Below are positions 42,729 to 52,625 of a stretch of 64,000 nt of DNA, piece after piece. The notes below the pieces were generated by a model that saw nothing but the letters and a program-made list of their open reading frames with translations, did not search any database and was not told the origin of the DNA. Source of the stretch: Epithemia pelagica (lineage: Eukaryota > Bacillariophyta > Bacillariophyceae > Surirellales > Surirellaceae); contig OX337239.1 in NCBI GenBank assembly GCA_946965045.2, positions 2,751,268-2,815,267 of the forward strand, given 5' to 3'. The position numbers were made by a program, and so were the translations under genes. Each line of letters begins with the position of its first letter. Positions within the stretch are counted from its first letter, which is position 1.

Positions 42729-42883
42729 CTAATGTGCGCTTTAATATTAGAAATAATGCGCATAACTGGGAAATAACGCGCATTATTTCCCAATAAAGCG
42801 CATTATTTCCCAATAATGTGCTCTATAATGCGCTATTATACCTCGAAATAATGTGGAAGGGCCTGTTTTCCCTCCTTAGATGA
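42729..42883. repeat. Right subterminal region with AATGCGC repeats
   Basis: Words such as AATAATGCGC, GGGAAATAACGCGCATTATTTCCC and CCAATAAAGCGCATTATTTCCC repeat and form imperfect hairpins just inside the right TIR. Confidence 0.75.
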
Positions 42884-44091
42884 GGTTGTCCAACCTTATC
42901 TGGTCCAAATTCGAGTCCAGCGGTGGTATAGGGTTTCTCTTTAGTCGGTGCGTTGAGATATGCGTTTTGCCTGTCCCCGACGAGAACATCTAGACCATTA
43001 AGTGCAGCGATAGTAAAAGCAATGCGTACGCTATCGCATGATACCACACTAGAATAGGTCGATTCTTTGGGTGGATCAGTTTTGTGGCCTCCGGCCACTA
43101 ACCGTGCTTTTTGTTGCAGGTCTGATTTGATATCAAAAACCATATGACAGGGAATATGCTTGTATCCAGGAGGCACTTCGCCATCAGCTGGAAATTCGAA
43201 AGCAATGCCAACGTTCTTCATTTCTTTCTCAATAGCCTTGCGCCAGAAGTCAGTCCCCGTCCGGCGGTCAATCGCCAGGGCTTCTTCCACAGAGTGGGGC
43301 AGCTCAATGCCATACTTGTGCGTTCGCTTCCAATAACGTGACTTTACCTTTTTGATAATGCGGTCTCGTTTGCGAAGTGCACGTGGCACCCACCATGCGA
43401 AAGCAGGTTCTTTTGTGATGTCAGCGGATACTGCGTATTCGGCGGCTTCAATCATATTTCCATTCTTGACGTCTTTGAGCGGCAGCCAAACAGTTGATTG
43501 ATCGGACAGTTCACATTGCAATTCCCAGCCTTTCGTTGTGTGGTGTGATGTGCCGTCAAGGAACGATGCGTCTGTTCGCTTAACTGCGGTCTCATCACTG
43601 CGGTGCCCCACAATGGCTTTCAATGTGTTGAACGCATTGCCCTCCGGGTCAACTTGCGAATACAGATTCTCTGCGATCATATTGGTTGCATACGACTCGA
43701 CCGATCCATCCGGAAACTGTACGTCGTAGTACCGGGTATCAAGGATTGGGTTTGCGTCGCGCTCACCAATAGGTCGCCCATATTCGTCTAGTTCCTCCGG
43801 CGTGTACGCGTTGGATTCCAGGGCTTCGGCCTCTGGGAACAAGGGCTCTAGAAGTTCACCTTCGTCAAAGAGGTCTGGGGGTGGATCGCTCCCAGTTGTG
43901 CCATCAGATGGCGGCTCTTTCATTTGCGTTTGAATAGCGGCATCATAGTCCAACAACTGCTGGTGAATCGTCGGATTCTTCAGGTCGTCTTCCGGAATGG
44001 CCCACACATCTTTCCGTGTGACATGATTGCCCTCTTGCGTTAGGATTTCATAGGCCATATCATCGGTGCAATCATCGGCTAAGCCCAACCA
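42884..44091 (-). pseudogene. Element B RT N-terminal part, truncated by the TIR element
   Basis: Continues the pol frame after the TGA at 44092-44094. Blocks: VQFPDGSVESYATNMIAENL (integrase-RT linker), EEALAIDRRTGTDFWRKAIE, GYKHIPCHMVFDIKSDLQQK, KARLVAGGHKTDPPKESTYS and GLDVLVGDRQNAYLNAPTKE. These are copia RVT_2 motifs; the Asp in VGDRQNAYLNA is the first catalytic Asp. The copia reading ends at FGPDKVGQ, exactly where the TCATCTAAGG terminus begins (42883). The YADD box, the rest of RT and RNase H are missing on this side, and no continuation was found beyond 39671. Confidence 0.9.
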
Positions 44092-45768
44092 TCAGCCAAT
44101 CAGTCTTTTTTCGAAGGGAAACTGTGCCGTGGGCATGCGATAATACACCGGCTGATAGAATTGGAACATGGCTAATGGAGAGATGTCTGGCGTTGAGCCA
44201 ATTACATGCTCGAAGGGTGTACGTCCATCTAATTCAGGAATATCGGATGCCGTGAGTTCCGGTACGTGTGAGCACCATTTAAGAGCATAGCTCAATAAAC
44301 GTCGTGGTGCGCCGGTCGTCCTCATAATTTTGACAACTCCCTTCTTTAGTTCACGAATGCTCGCTTCGGCGGCGTTCTGCCATGGACTATAAGGAACCGT
44401 TTTCTCCATCTTTATGCGGTACTCGTTGCATATTTCACGGGACTTCCCTAGGAACAATTCTCGGGCACCATCAGATACCATTGTTTGGGGAATCCCTACA
44501 TTGTGAATCAAAGACATCAATCCTTCAGGATGTTGCTCTTTTGACTTCCAGGGATAAACGTGGTCGAATCCTTTGCCGTCGGTAAGGATCGAGGCGCCCG
44601 TGTCCCCGTTCAGTGATACTTCCTTGGCAAACATCTCGTCCGAGAACCAACGGCCTTTCACATTAGGGAATTTGAGCCACGGTGCCTTCTTACGGACCTT
44701 ACGCTCAGATGGGATTAATACGTTTCGTACTCCTGCCTGCGTTGTCACTTGAAGCGTATTCTTCGCTTTGGGTAAACCAATGCCCCAACGTTGTGACAGT
44801 ACGGCTGCGTCAAGCACTCCCTTTCCAGCAGGATCGGCTGGGGAAGACTCTTTGGCAGTCTTGATCATGTACAGCCGACGTTCACGTTTGTCCTCCGGTA
44901 CTACATCAGGCTCCTCCTTCTCTGGATGAACAGTGACCGTCGCTATCAAGCGTTCGTACAGGTCGTCGCCTTGTGCGTCGGCGTCCAGATCTGGTGATGG
45001 ATTGGCAAAAGCATGCTGGTACGTTCGCACTGCTTTGATGAGTCGTGGAATGGAGGATGCGGCAATCGAATTCGGATCGCCATTGCGAACGACAGTAGCG
45101 GCAGCTACACCCAGTTTCTCCTCCGCGTCCGCAAAGGCGGTAGAACGAGGTTGCCATGGGCTATCGGCAGTTAGCACAACTTGTGGCAAGTGTTCCAGCT
45201 CGTCAGAAGTGGGTTTGCGAGTGGCGAAACCACTTATCACACCAGCCACGGTGAGCGGGATGGTGAGATCGGCATCCGGGACGTGGATACTATGCGTGCT
45301 GTGCGGGTCAAACTGTTTAGGTACGTCGTTGACAACGATGCCATGGGCACGCATCTGGTTTGGACAGAGTAACGAACTGCCCATACGATCCCCTAAAAAC
45401 AATGCTTGGTGGATGACAAGCAAGTAAGACTGGTTTTCGCTGTCAGTCCAGACAGTAGCAACAGTCGCAATAGGGACATTGGTCAGCGGATTATATTCCT
45501 CCGCGAACGGATGCACACTGATATAGCGGTGGGCCTCGGAGAGCATTGCGAAGTCTCTTCCCACGGCACAGGTGTCCGCATGTGAGTCCAACTCACAGGT
45601 GAGCTCAATGGTCTCAACACCATATTCGTCGGTGTTCATAGCACATAGATGATGTGCGAAACGTTTAGAATAACGATAATGGGTGCCTACATGTGCATTC
45701 GATTGAACAATAAGATTCGTTTTATCAATTTTTACTGCTTCGGCAGCGGATACACAGGGCACACTCCA
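44092..45768 (-). CDS. Element B protease and integrase (pol), after an in-frame UGA
   Basis: Same frame as gag, separated only by TGA at 45769-45771. Motifs in order: CELDSHADTCAVGRDF (retropepsin-type active site), SYLLVIHQALFLGDRMGSSL and MRAHGIVVNDVPKQF (spacer), FSDEMFAKEVSLNGDTGASI (integrase first Asp), IPQTMVSDGARELFLGKSRE (second Asp) and YSPWQNAAEASIRELKKGV (catalytic Glu). It then runs to TGA 44092-44094 after FEKRLIG. The first in-frame ATG (MNTDEYGVETIEL) lies about 40 codons in, after conserved residues (WSVPCVSAAEAVKI), which argues for entry by readthrough rather than a new start. Otherwise uninterrupted. Confidence 0.9.
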   Translation of the reverse strand, partial: WSVPCVSAAEAVKIDKTNLIVQSNAHVGTHYRYSKRFAHHLCAMNTDEYGVETIELTCELDSHADTCAVGRDFAMLSEAHRYISVHPFAEEYNPLTNVPIATVATVWTDSENQSYLLVIHQALFLGDRMGSSLLCPNQMRAHGIVVNDVPKQFDPHSTHSIHVPDADLTIPLTVAGVISGFATRKPTSDELEHLPQVVLTADSPWQPRSTAFADAEEKLGVAAATVVRNGDPNSIAASSIPRLIKAVRTYQHAFANPSPDLDADAQGDDLYERLIATVTVHPEKEEPDVVPEDKRERRLYMIKTAKESSPADPAGKGVLDAAVLSQRWGIGLPKAKNTLQVTTQAGVRNVLIPSERKVRKKAPWLKFPNVKGRWFSDEMFAKEVSLNGDTGASILTDGKGFDHVYPWKSKEQHPEGLMSLIHNVGIPQTMVSDGARELFLGKSREICNEYRIKMEKTVPYSPWQNAAEASIRELKKGVVKIMRTTGAPRRLLSYALKWCSHVPELTASDIPELDGRTPFEHVIGSTPDISPLAMFQFYQPVYYRMPTAQFPFEKRLIG

Positions 45769-47847
45769 TCAGGAGGAAGGAGACAGGTCGGCAGACTTGT
45801 CAGAGACATTTGGGTCACGGACATCGAATTCAAGATCGGCGGAATAACGACCGCATACATTATGCCTTCGGTCTGCGGCAGCCAATTGTCCATTGGCAAG
45901 CATAGTGTATTTGAAAGCTTCGTCGAACACTTCCGTGTGCTCGGCTAAGCGTTTGCACACATGGTACATTTGGCGCTCTTCACGTTCATAGCCTGACATT
46001 TTAGACCAGCGCCAAGACCAAATTGGACTTTTGTGGACAATAGTGTCGATCTCTTCGCGGAAGCCTCCTTTCAGCACGCTTTGGTCATTCTTGGTAAGTG
46101 TGCGGACGCTGCGAGTCCCTTCAGCATACTTGCCTTTGACCGGTAGCGGCAGCTTCACAAAGATGTCGCCCTCTTCCGGGACTGGCCGGATGGTCATATG
46201 ACTCATATCAGGACGTCCGTCCTCTTCCCATTGCCATATCGGTGGATAGGTCTCGTATTCCCCCATGGGGCGAGTACGTACGGATTTGACGGACGCAGAT
46301 CCGGGTTCGTTCGGTTGTGCTTTAGCCTTATGCGCGAAACGTCCAAAGCTGTTGCCAGCTGAGGACTTTGCCGGCTGCGCATCATCTTCGGATGATTTTG
46401 CAAGTGATGCGGAAGCGCGGAACTTAGAGTGCTTGTCTGGCGACGGTACGTTGTCAACAGAGGAGTCAAGCAAGCTCTCGTCTACTTCCATAACGACCGA
46501 TACGTTGGTCTTAGCCTCCGGCTTAGCGTCGTCTTCGTCAATATCTACTGAGATTGCGTCCTCAGCAGTACTCCCATGCGACGTTTTCGATCTCTTTGAC
46601 GATGCGTTGGAAGAGTCGTCTGTGGTGACGGATCCAAGCTTCCGCTTTTTTTTGCGCTCTTTGCGAAGAGCCAGGACTTGTTTGCGTTCGTCCTCTGTCA
46701 GGTCTGCCCATTCGTCGGCATCGTAGTGACCAGCATGAACGCGGTCCTTCTTCTTCTTGCTCTTTTTCTGATTGCGCCCTTTTCCCTTTCCTTTGCTTGG
46801 GGTGGTACCAGCAGCGGCGATCTTTCGAGAGTCGTCCTGCGTTTCGGTTTTGGCGGCACTGTGCACAGTCAAGAAGTATTGCTGGCACGCTTCGAAGTTT
46901 TCCAACTTCTCCTGGTCACCGTTGACGACGGTCTTGGCTTGGACGAGCGTCGGATCGGTGATCCCATTCATGAAATCGGTCAATTTTTTCGTTTCCGCGA
47001 CCGTTTCGTCAAGCTCTTCCAGGGTGTTGTGCGCATGTTGGTGACGGTGGATGTAGTCATGGAAGCGGTACTTCCCTCGTCCTGTAAACTTAGCATTTGC
47101 GATCTGCGCATAAGGATGTTTCTTGCGCAGGATGCTCGCGGCCTGTCCAGTGGCTTGCCGCTTGACAGTTAGGTAGGCCTCACGGCCGTCCTTCGATTTC
47201 GTATGCGTTTTAGCAAACGTCCATGCCGGGCCATCGTAAATAAGAGGGTAGTACAGCTCATACACTCTGCGTCGGTCGGCTTTGTACTGGTCCCCCTCAT
47301 GACGAGTGGTCGCAACTAGGTCGTCGTCAATGCAGTCGTAATCGGCGGTTAGTGCGTCGTCCGGTACGTCGGACTCCTCACGCAATACGTAGGTGAGCGG
47401 CACTCTCGTTGTCGGATTACGGTGTTGACCCAAGTACGTGCGCCACATTCCGTCGTGACGTTCCCAATCGGCAAGGTTCGTTAGCCTTTTGGGTGGTACT
47501 GGGTCATCCTGACCATCAGTGGTGGTGGCATTCGCGAGTTCCGTTACGCGTTTCATCCACTTGGTGATTACGTCACCAGTATAAGCACCAGCATCAAGAT
47601 CCTGACCACGGACAGAACGATATTCCAACCACATTTTGAAGCCAAGGAACTTCAGGTTGAACTGGTAGGGTAGAGTCACACCGTTGGGTAGGTTCTTGGC
47701 TAATGTCTTCAGCATGGGCTTTACTTCGTTGATAGGAAACTCAAGGAACTGATCCGTTGTTGTGAAGCCCTGTTGCGTTAGGTGCTCAACGGTGTCATTG
47801 TCGTAGCCACAGCGGCCCAGTGCAGTACGGAAGGCATTTGCGGCCAT
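45769..47847 (-). CDS. Element B gag, 692 residues
   Basis: Intact from the ATG complementary to 47845-47847 (MAANAFRTALGRCGYDNDTV) to TGA 45769-45771. N-terminal domain with NEVKPMLKTLAKNLPNGVTL; a central helical part including YKADRRRVYELYYPLIYDGP, GQAASILRKKHPYAQIANAK and FEACQQYFLTVHSAAKTE; a Lys-rich GKGKGRNQKKSKKKKDR stretch that may bind RNA in place of a CCHC knuckle; an acidic Ser/Asp region; and a C-terminal part (YETYPPIWQWEEDGRPDMSH, SPIWSWRWSKMSGYEREER). Related copies are at 50163-51723 and 61978-63852. The lack of breaks over 692 codons marks B as the youngest copy here. Confidence 0.92.
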   Translation of the reverse strand: MAANAFRTALGRCGYDNDTVEHLTQQGFTTTDQFLEFPINEVKPMLKTLAKNLPNGVTLPYQFNLKFLGFKMWLEYRSVRGQDLDAGAYTGDVITKWMKRVTELANATTTDGQDDPVPPKRLTNLADWERHDGMWRTYLGQHRNPTTRVPLTYVLREESDVPDDALTADYDCIDDDLVATTRHEGDQYKADRRRVYELYYPLIYDGPAWTFAKTHTKSKDGREAYLTVKRQATGQAASILRKKHPYAQIANAKFTGRGKYRFHDYIHRHQHAHNTLEELDETVAETKKLTDFMNGITDPTLVQAKTVVNGDQEKLENFEACQQYFLTVHSAAKTETQDDSRKIAAAGTTPSKGKGKGRNQKKSKKKKDRVHAGHYDADEWADLTEDERKQVLALRKERKKKRKLGSVTTDDSSNASSKRSKTSHGSTAEDAISVDIDEDDAKPEAKTNVSVVMEVDESLLDSSVDNVPSPDKHSKFRASASLAKSSEDDAQPAKSSAGNSFGRFAHKAKAQPNEPGSASVKSVRTRPMGEYETYPPIWQWEEDGRPDMSHMTIRPVPEEGDIFVKLPLPVKGKYAEGTRSVRTLTKNDQSVLKGGFREEIDTIVHKSPIWSWRWSKMSGYEREERQMYHVCKRLAEHTEVFDEAFKYTMLANGQLAAADRRHNVCGRYSADLEFDVRDPNVSDKSADLSPSS

Positions 47848-48328
47848 GGTTCAAGGGTCGGATGAAGGGTAGGAGGGTAGTAGAAGGTCAAACGGATGGC
47901 AAGGGAAGGCTTGTTCTTGTGCAGAAATTTGCAATTGTGATGAGAGGAGCGAATTTCTGTGAGCCAACAATCTGCGCGTGAATCGGCGAGTAGTCGTCCG
48001 GCGATTCCACGAGCGAGCGAGCTGGCGATCGGCGAATCCGCGAGTCGGCGAACCGGCGAATCCGCGAGCAAGCAGGCACGTGTCAAAAGCCAGCAGGCTT
48101 ATATAATTGAGTCGTTCGGCGCGCGTGGATGGACGGTCCACGTGTACAAGCACGTGCACGGTACGTTGTGCAGTCGCAAGTCACAAATTAGCAATTGGGT
48201 CCCACAGTGACAGAAACAAGTCACAGAGATGACACAAGCGAGCGAGTGACGAAGCCGCTTAGTGCGAACACCTCTCGAGCGTTGATCAGGCGCTTGCCGT
48301 CCGGCGAACAGTGGAGAAACAACAGACA
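47848..48328 (-). promoter_or_regulatory. Element B leader with TATA-like site
   Basis: 480 bp between the primer site and gag. Contains CTTATATAA (minus strand, about 48095-48103), GC-rich repeats of CGGATTCGCCG/CGGCGAA and a segment around 48170-48310 that resembles 61640-61800 upstream of copy C. Whether transcription starts in the LTR or here cannot be told from sequence. Confidence 0.5.
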
Positions 48329-48343
48329 GTGGGTCTGATAAAC
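48329..48343 (-). other. Primer-binding site of element B
   Basis: GTGGGTCTGATAAAC on the plus strand, directly inside the LTR. Identical to the site of element A and nearly identical at 51792-51806. The centre CTGATAA has the form of a 7-base anticodon loop. Confidence 0.65.
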
Positions 48344-48583
48344 TGAATAAAAACTGACGGTCAGACGCAATATACGGCTTGCAACAATCAAACTATCAGA
48401 AATTATGATAACTAAACTAGGGGTGCCCTTTGGGGGCAAATCGCTCACGTAGGGGCCAAACAGCGACCACGGTACCCACTAGCGAACACGTAACTAGGGG
48501 CCGGGCGATGCCAGGCGATGCGTAGCGAGGCATGGCGAGGCCCTTCGTAGGTTACAAAGGGGGCGCCCGTGATTATTTATTCA
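48344..48583 (-). repeat. 5' LTR of element B, 240 bp
   Basis: Inverted ends TGAATAAA/TTTATTCA at the two limits. Relatives: the partial LTR at 51807-51925 and the fragment at 20351-20450. It contains G-rich repeats (GGGGGCAAATCGCTCACGTA, AGGCGATGCGTAGCGAGGCATGGCGAGG). It directly abuts the RT fragment of copy D. Confidence 0.8.
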
Positions 48584-48591
48584 GCTTAACG

Positions 48592-51500
48592 TCGCAGATC
48601 GGATTTGATATCAAAGACCATATGGCATGGGATGTGCTTGTACCCAGGAGGCACTTCACCATAGGCTGGAAATTCGAAAGCAATCCCAACGTCCTTCCTT
48701 TCTTTTTCAATAGCCTTGCACCAGAAATCGGTCCCTGTTCGACGGTCAATTGTCAGTGCTTCTACCACAGAGTGGGGTAACTCAATGCCATACTTGTTCG
48801 AACGCTTCCATTAACGCGAGCGGACTGCCTTGATCGCTGTGTGACGTGATGTACCATCAAGAAACGATGCGTCGGTTTGCTTGACAGCGGTCTTATCACT
48901 CCGATGTCCCACAATGGCTTTCAATGTGTTGAACGCACTGCCCTCCGAGTCATTAAGATTCTCGGCGATCATATTAGTGGCATATGACTCAACCGATCCA
49001 TCCGAAACTGTACATCGTAGTACAGGGTATCAAGGATTGGATTAGGGTCACGCTCACCTATTGGTCGTCCATGAGCGTCCTAACTGCGTCCAATGATGGT
49101 CACTCGAGCACTTTCACCTCCTCGCGACAGCATGACTTCAGCAGTTAGATATTCATTAAGCTCCTCAGGTGTGTATATATTCATCAAGCTCCTCCGTTAG
49201 GATTTCATAGGCCATATCATCCATGTAATCATCGGCAAGCTCCATAAACGTCGTGGTGCTCCGGCTACTCTCATGACTTTGACTACTCCCTTCTTTAGCT
49301 CACGAATGCTTGCTTCGGCGGTGTTCTGCCATGGACTATAGGGAACCGTTTTCTCCATCTTGATGCGACATTCGTTGGATATTTCACGGGACTTCCCTAG
49401 GAACAATTCCCTGGCACCATCAGATACCATTGTCTGCGGAATCCCTATATTGTGGATCAAAGACGTCAATCTTTCAGGATGTTGCTTCTTGGACTTCCAG
49501 GGGTAAACATGATCAAATCCTTCGCCATCAGTAAAGACAGAGGCGCCCGTGTCCCCGTTCAGTGAGACCTCCTTGGAAAACATCTCATCCGAGAACCAAC
49601 GGCCTTTCAAATTTGGGAACTTGAGCCATGGAGCCTTTTTGCGGACTTTACGCTCGGACGGGATTAAAACGTTGGGCACTCCAGCCTGCGTCATGACTTT
49701 CAGCGTATTCTTTGCTTTGGACAAACCTATGCCCCAACGCTGTGACAGTACGGTTGCATCAAGTGTTCCCTTTCCAGCAGGATTGGCTGGGGAAGACTCT
49801 TTGGCAGTCTTGATCATGAACACTTTACGTTCACGGTGATCCTCCGGGACCTCATCAGGCTCCTCCTTCTCTGGATGAACGGTGACCGTCGCAATCAAGC
49901 GTTCGTATAGGTCATCGCCATTTGCGTCGGCGTCTAGATCAGGTTGTGGAGTGGAGAAGGCATGCTGATACGCGTGCATTGCCTTGATGAGCCTTGGAAT
50001 AGAGGATGCGGCAATCGAATTTTGATCCCATTGCGAACGGCAGTAGCGGCAGCTACACCCAGTTTCTCCTCAGCGTTGGCAAAGTCGGCCGAACGATGTT
50101 GCCAAGGGCTATCAGCAGTTAGCACTATGCGCGGCAAGTGTTCAAGCTCGTCAGAAGTGGGTTTACGAGTGGGAAAGCCAGTCGATCGTTTGGCTGCCAC
50201 ATAGGTTCCAATCTTCGTTGGCACCTTTCAATGCGCCATTGGCAAGCATGGTATATTTCAAAGCCTCGGCGGACTGTTCTGTATGTTCTGCTAAACTCTT
50301 ACATACCCCATACTGTTCGCGAAGCCTTTTTGGGATCTTGAATTTTGGACCAACGCCAAGACCAGACGGGACTGTAATGAACGATTGTTCCGATCTCTTC
50401 ATAGAACCCAGATTTCAAGAGTCGCTGGTCCTCTTTGGTATGCGAACCAACATTTCAAGTACCTTCGAGGAAGTTGCCTTTCACAGACAGGGGGGACTTA
50501 ACAAAGATGTCACCTTCTTCAGGGACAGAAGAAACGTGCATGTGGCTCATATCAGGACGTCCATCCTGCTGCCATTGCCACATCGGTGGGTACGTTTCAT
50601 ATTCCCCCACGGGACAAGTATGCATGGACTTGACAACGGCCGATCCGGGTTCGTTCCGTTGCGAATTGGCCTTGTGAGCAAATCGTCCAAAGCTGTTGCC
50701 AGCATTAGACTTAGCCGATACAGAATCATTTTCAGATGACTGCACGGATGAGGCAGAAGCACGAAACGTAACATGCTTGTCTGGAGAATGAGTAACGTCT
50801 AAAGATGTTTCAAGCAAGTCCTTGTCGACTTTCATTACAACTGAAACATTGGTCTCAGTCTCCGACTTTGCATCGTCATCAGTACTCCCATGAGACGTTT
50901 TGGACTTCTTTGATGATGCGTTGGAAGAGTCGTCAGTAGTAGTGACCGAGGCAAGCTTGCGTTTCTCCTTCTTTGCTGCTCGGAGAGCTTGGACTTGTTT
51001 TCATCGGCCTCATAATGACCAGCGTCGATGCGATCCTTCTTCTTCTTGTTCTTCTTCTGATTGCGACCCTCGCCCTTGCCCTTGCCCTTGTTCGTATTCG
51101 TTGCGACGGCAGCGGCGATCTTGCGAGAATTATTGTTCGTTTCATTCTTTGCGGCACTGTGCACAGTCAAGAAATATTGCTGGTACGCTTCAAAACTCTC
51201 TAGCTTTGCCTGGTCACCGTTGACGACGGTCTTGGCCTGGACGAGGAATTTTGCGAAGGTCCAAGCTGGTCCATCAAAGATGATGGGATAGTACAGTTCA
51301 TAGACACGATGTCGATCGGCCTTGTACTGGTCCCCCTCATGCTTCGTCGTAGCGATGAGGTCATCATCAATGGTGTCATAGGTCTTGCCACGTGCCTCGT
51401 CCGGTACGTCGGACTGTTCACGCAATACGTAGGTGAGCGGCACCCCTGTCGTAGGGTTACGATGCTTGGCCAGGTACTCCAGCCACATGCCGTCGTGGCT

Positions 51501-51723
51501 TTCCCACTCAGCCAGACTAGCCAACTTTTCGGGGGTACTGGGTCATCTTGACCATGAGTTGTCGTTTCATCCACTTGGCAATGACTTTAGCACCAAAGGT
51601 TCCAGCAGAGAGTGTCTCTCCGCGGACAGAACGGTACTCCAACCAATTACGGAAGCCTTCAAGCTTGAGGTTGGCTTGGTACGGAAAGGCAACACCGTCA
51701 GGATGAGCAGTCATAAGAGACAA
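48592..51723 (-). pseudogene. copia copy D, internally deleted relative of B
   Basis: Pieces collinear with B: gag N-terminus (51517-51723), gag middle (50835-51524) with WTFAK joined directly to FLVQAKTVVNGDQ, gag C-terminal part (50455-50835, 50163-50402), then a deletion from the gag end (EDWNLCG) straight to the protease spacer TRKPTSDELEHLP, so the LDSHAD active site is gone. The integrase core (49197-49979: SLNGDTGASVFTDG, MVSDGARELFLGK, NTAEASIRELKKG) is well preserved; the linker is fragmentary; an RT segment (48586-48768, GYKHIPCHMVFDIKSDLRR) ends where the LTR of B starts. Frameshifts separate the pieces. Non-autonomous. Confidence 0.9.
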
Positions 51724-51791
51724 CGCCGTCAGGATGCGGCATTCGAGCCAACAGCAAACATTTACCAGCTAAACCACTGCGGCTCTGCAGG

Positions 51792-51925
51792 TTGGGTCTG
51801 ATAAATTGAATAAAAACTGACGGCCAGACGCAAAATACGGCTTGCAACAATCAAATCATCAAAAATTATTGCAACTAAACTATGGGGTGCCTGATAGGGG
51901 GCGATCGCTCATGGAGGGGTGATAC
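51792..51925 (-). repeat. Primer site and partial LTR of copy D
   Basis: TTGGGTCTGATAAAT (51792-51806), then TGAATAAAAACTGACGGCCA from 51807, matching the LTR of B for about 115 bp before diverging at GGGGTGATACG. The outer end is lost. Confidence 0.75.
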
Positions 51926-52107
51926 GATTTCGACAGTCGTTGTATCTCGGTACTTGAGGTAGGACACCCTGTCAGTCTGTCAGTCTGTCCACTGTTCACG
52001 AAGGCATAAATGACCGCAATCACACATCACACAACACATCAATGACCCTTTTCATACATGACACATATGCCCCAAGATAGTATATTTAACCCCCAAGAGA
52101 CTCAATG

Positions 52108-52625
52108 TCATCTAAGGAAGGAGCGGTACGCCAGTTTATGTCGGTTTAATTATCGACAAGAAAGCGCCCCTAAGCGCATCCTACTAGAATCATCCGCGCA
52201 CAGGACACGCGCGCACCTACAAGAACATGCGCATGCCCCTTCCTGACGTTATTACTAAAAAGTGCTTTCCAGAACCAGCAAGCGCATGACCCACATTTCA
52301 CCAACTCCGACGCCATGCACGGTCAAGAACCAATAGTCATCACATCCCTCTACCTTCATACACAGTCAAGAACCAACAGTCATCACATTCATCTACCTTC
52401 ATGCACAGTCAAGAACCAAGAGTCATCACATACCCTCCTATGTATGCACTCATCCTTGATTGTGTCACATCACCATCATGCGCATGACTCCAGCATCAAG
52501 TGCAAGCTTCCAGTTGAATACAGTTCATTCAACTAGCGCCATGCACACAATCCCACTAACAACTAGCGAATGAATGGAACATAATACATGTAGCTATTTA
52601 GGAGTAGTATATGAAACGAAACCAC
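52108..52625 (+). repeat. Left end of a TCATCTAAGG-type element
   Basis: Starts TCATCTAAGGAAGGAG and matches 39672-40145. Contains a 3-fold CAGTCAAGAACCAA-AGTCATCACAT repeat (52320-52430). The minus-strand gene ending at 52598 stops inside its inner edge. A matching right end was not found in the window. Confidence 0.8.

Larger units (their letters stand above)
39672..42883. mobile_element. Unclassified 3.2-kb element with perfect 16-bp TIRs
   Basis: TCATCTAAGGAGGGAA at 39672-39687 is exactly inverted at 42868-42883. The right end lies inside the RT gene of copia element B, where the copia reading is cut. The left 470 bp is a repeat also found at 52108-52625. The interior is AT-rich with a small Cys-rich minus frame near the left end, poor frames near 41.6-42.0 kb, a 138-bp tandem array and AT/GCGC subterminal repeats. 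No target duplication was recognised. The superfamily is unknown. Confidence 0.65.

Noticed and set aside
42316-42813. 165-residue minus-strand repeat protein across the 138-bp array.
   Set aside because: It is open on both strands because the period is a multiple of three; no start context or domain supports a real protein.
47950-48110. GC-rich CGGATTCGCCG repeats as a CpG-type promoter of a host gene.
   Set aside because: They lie between the primer site and gag of element B and are better explained as its leader.
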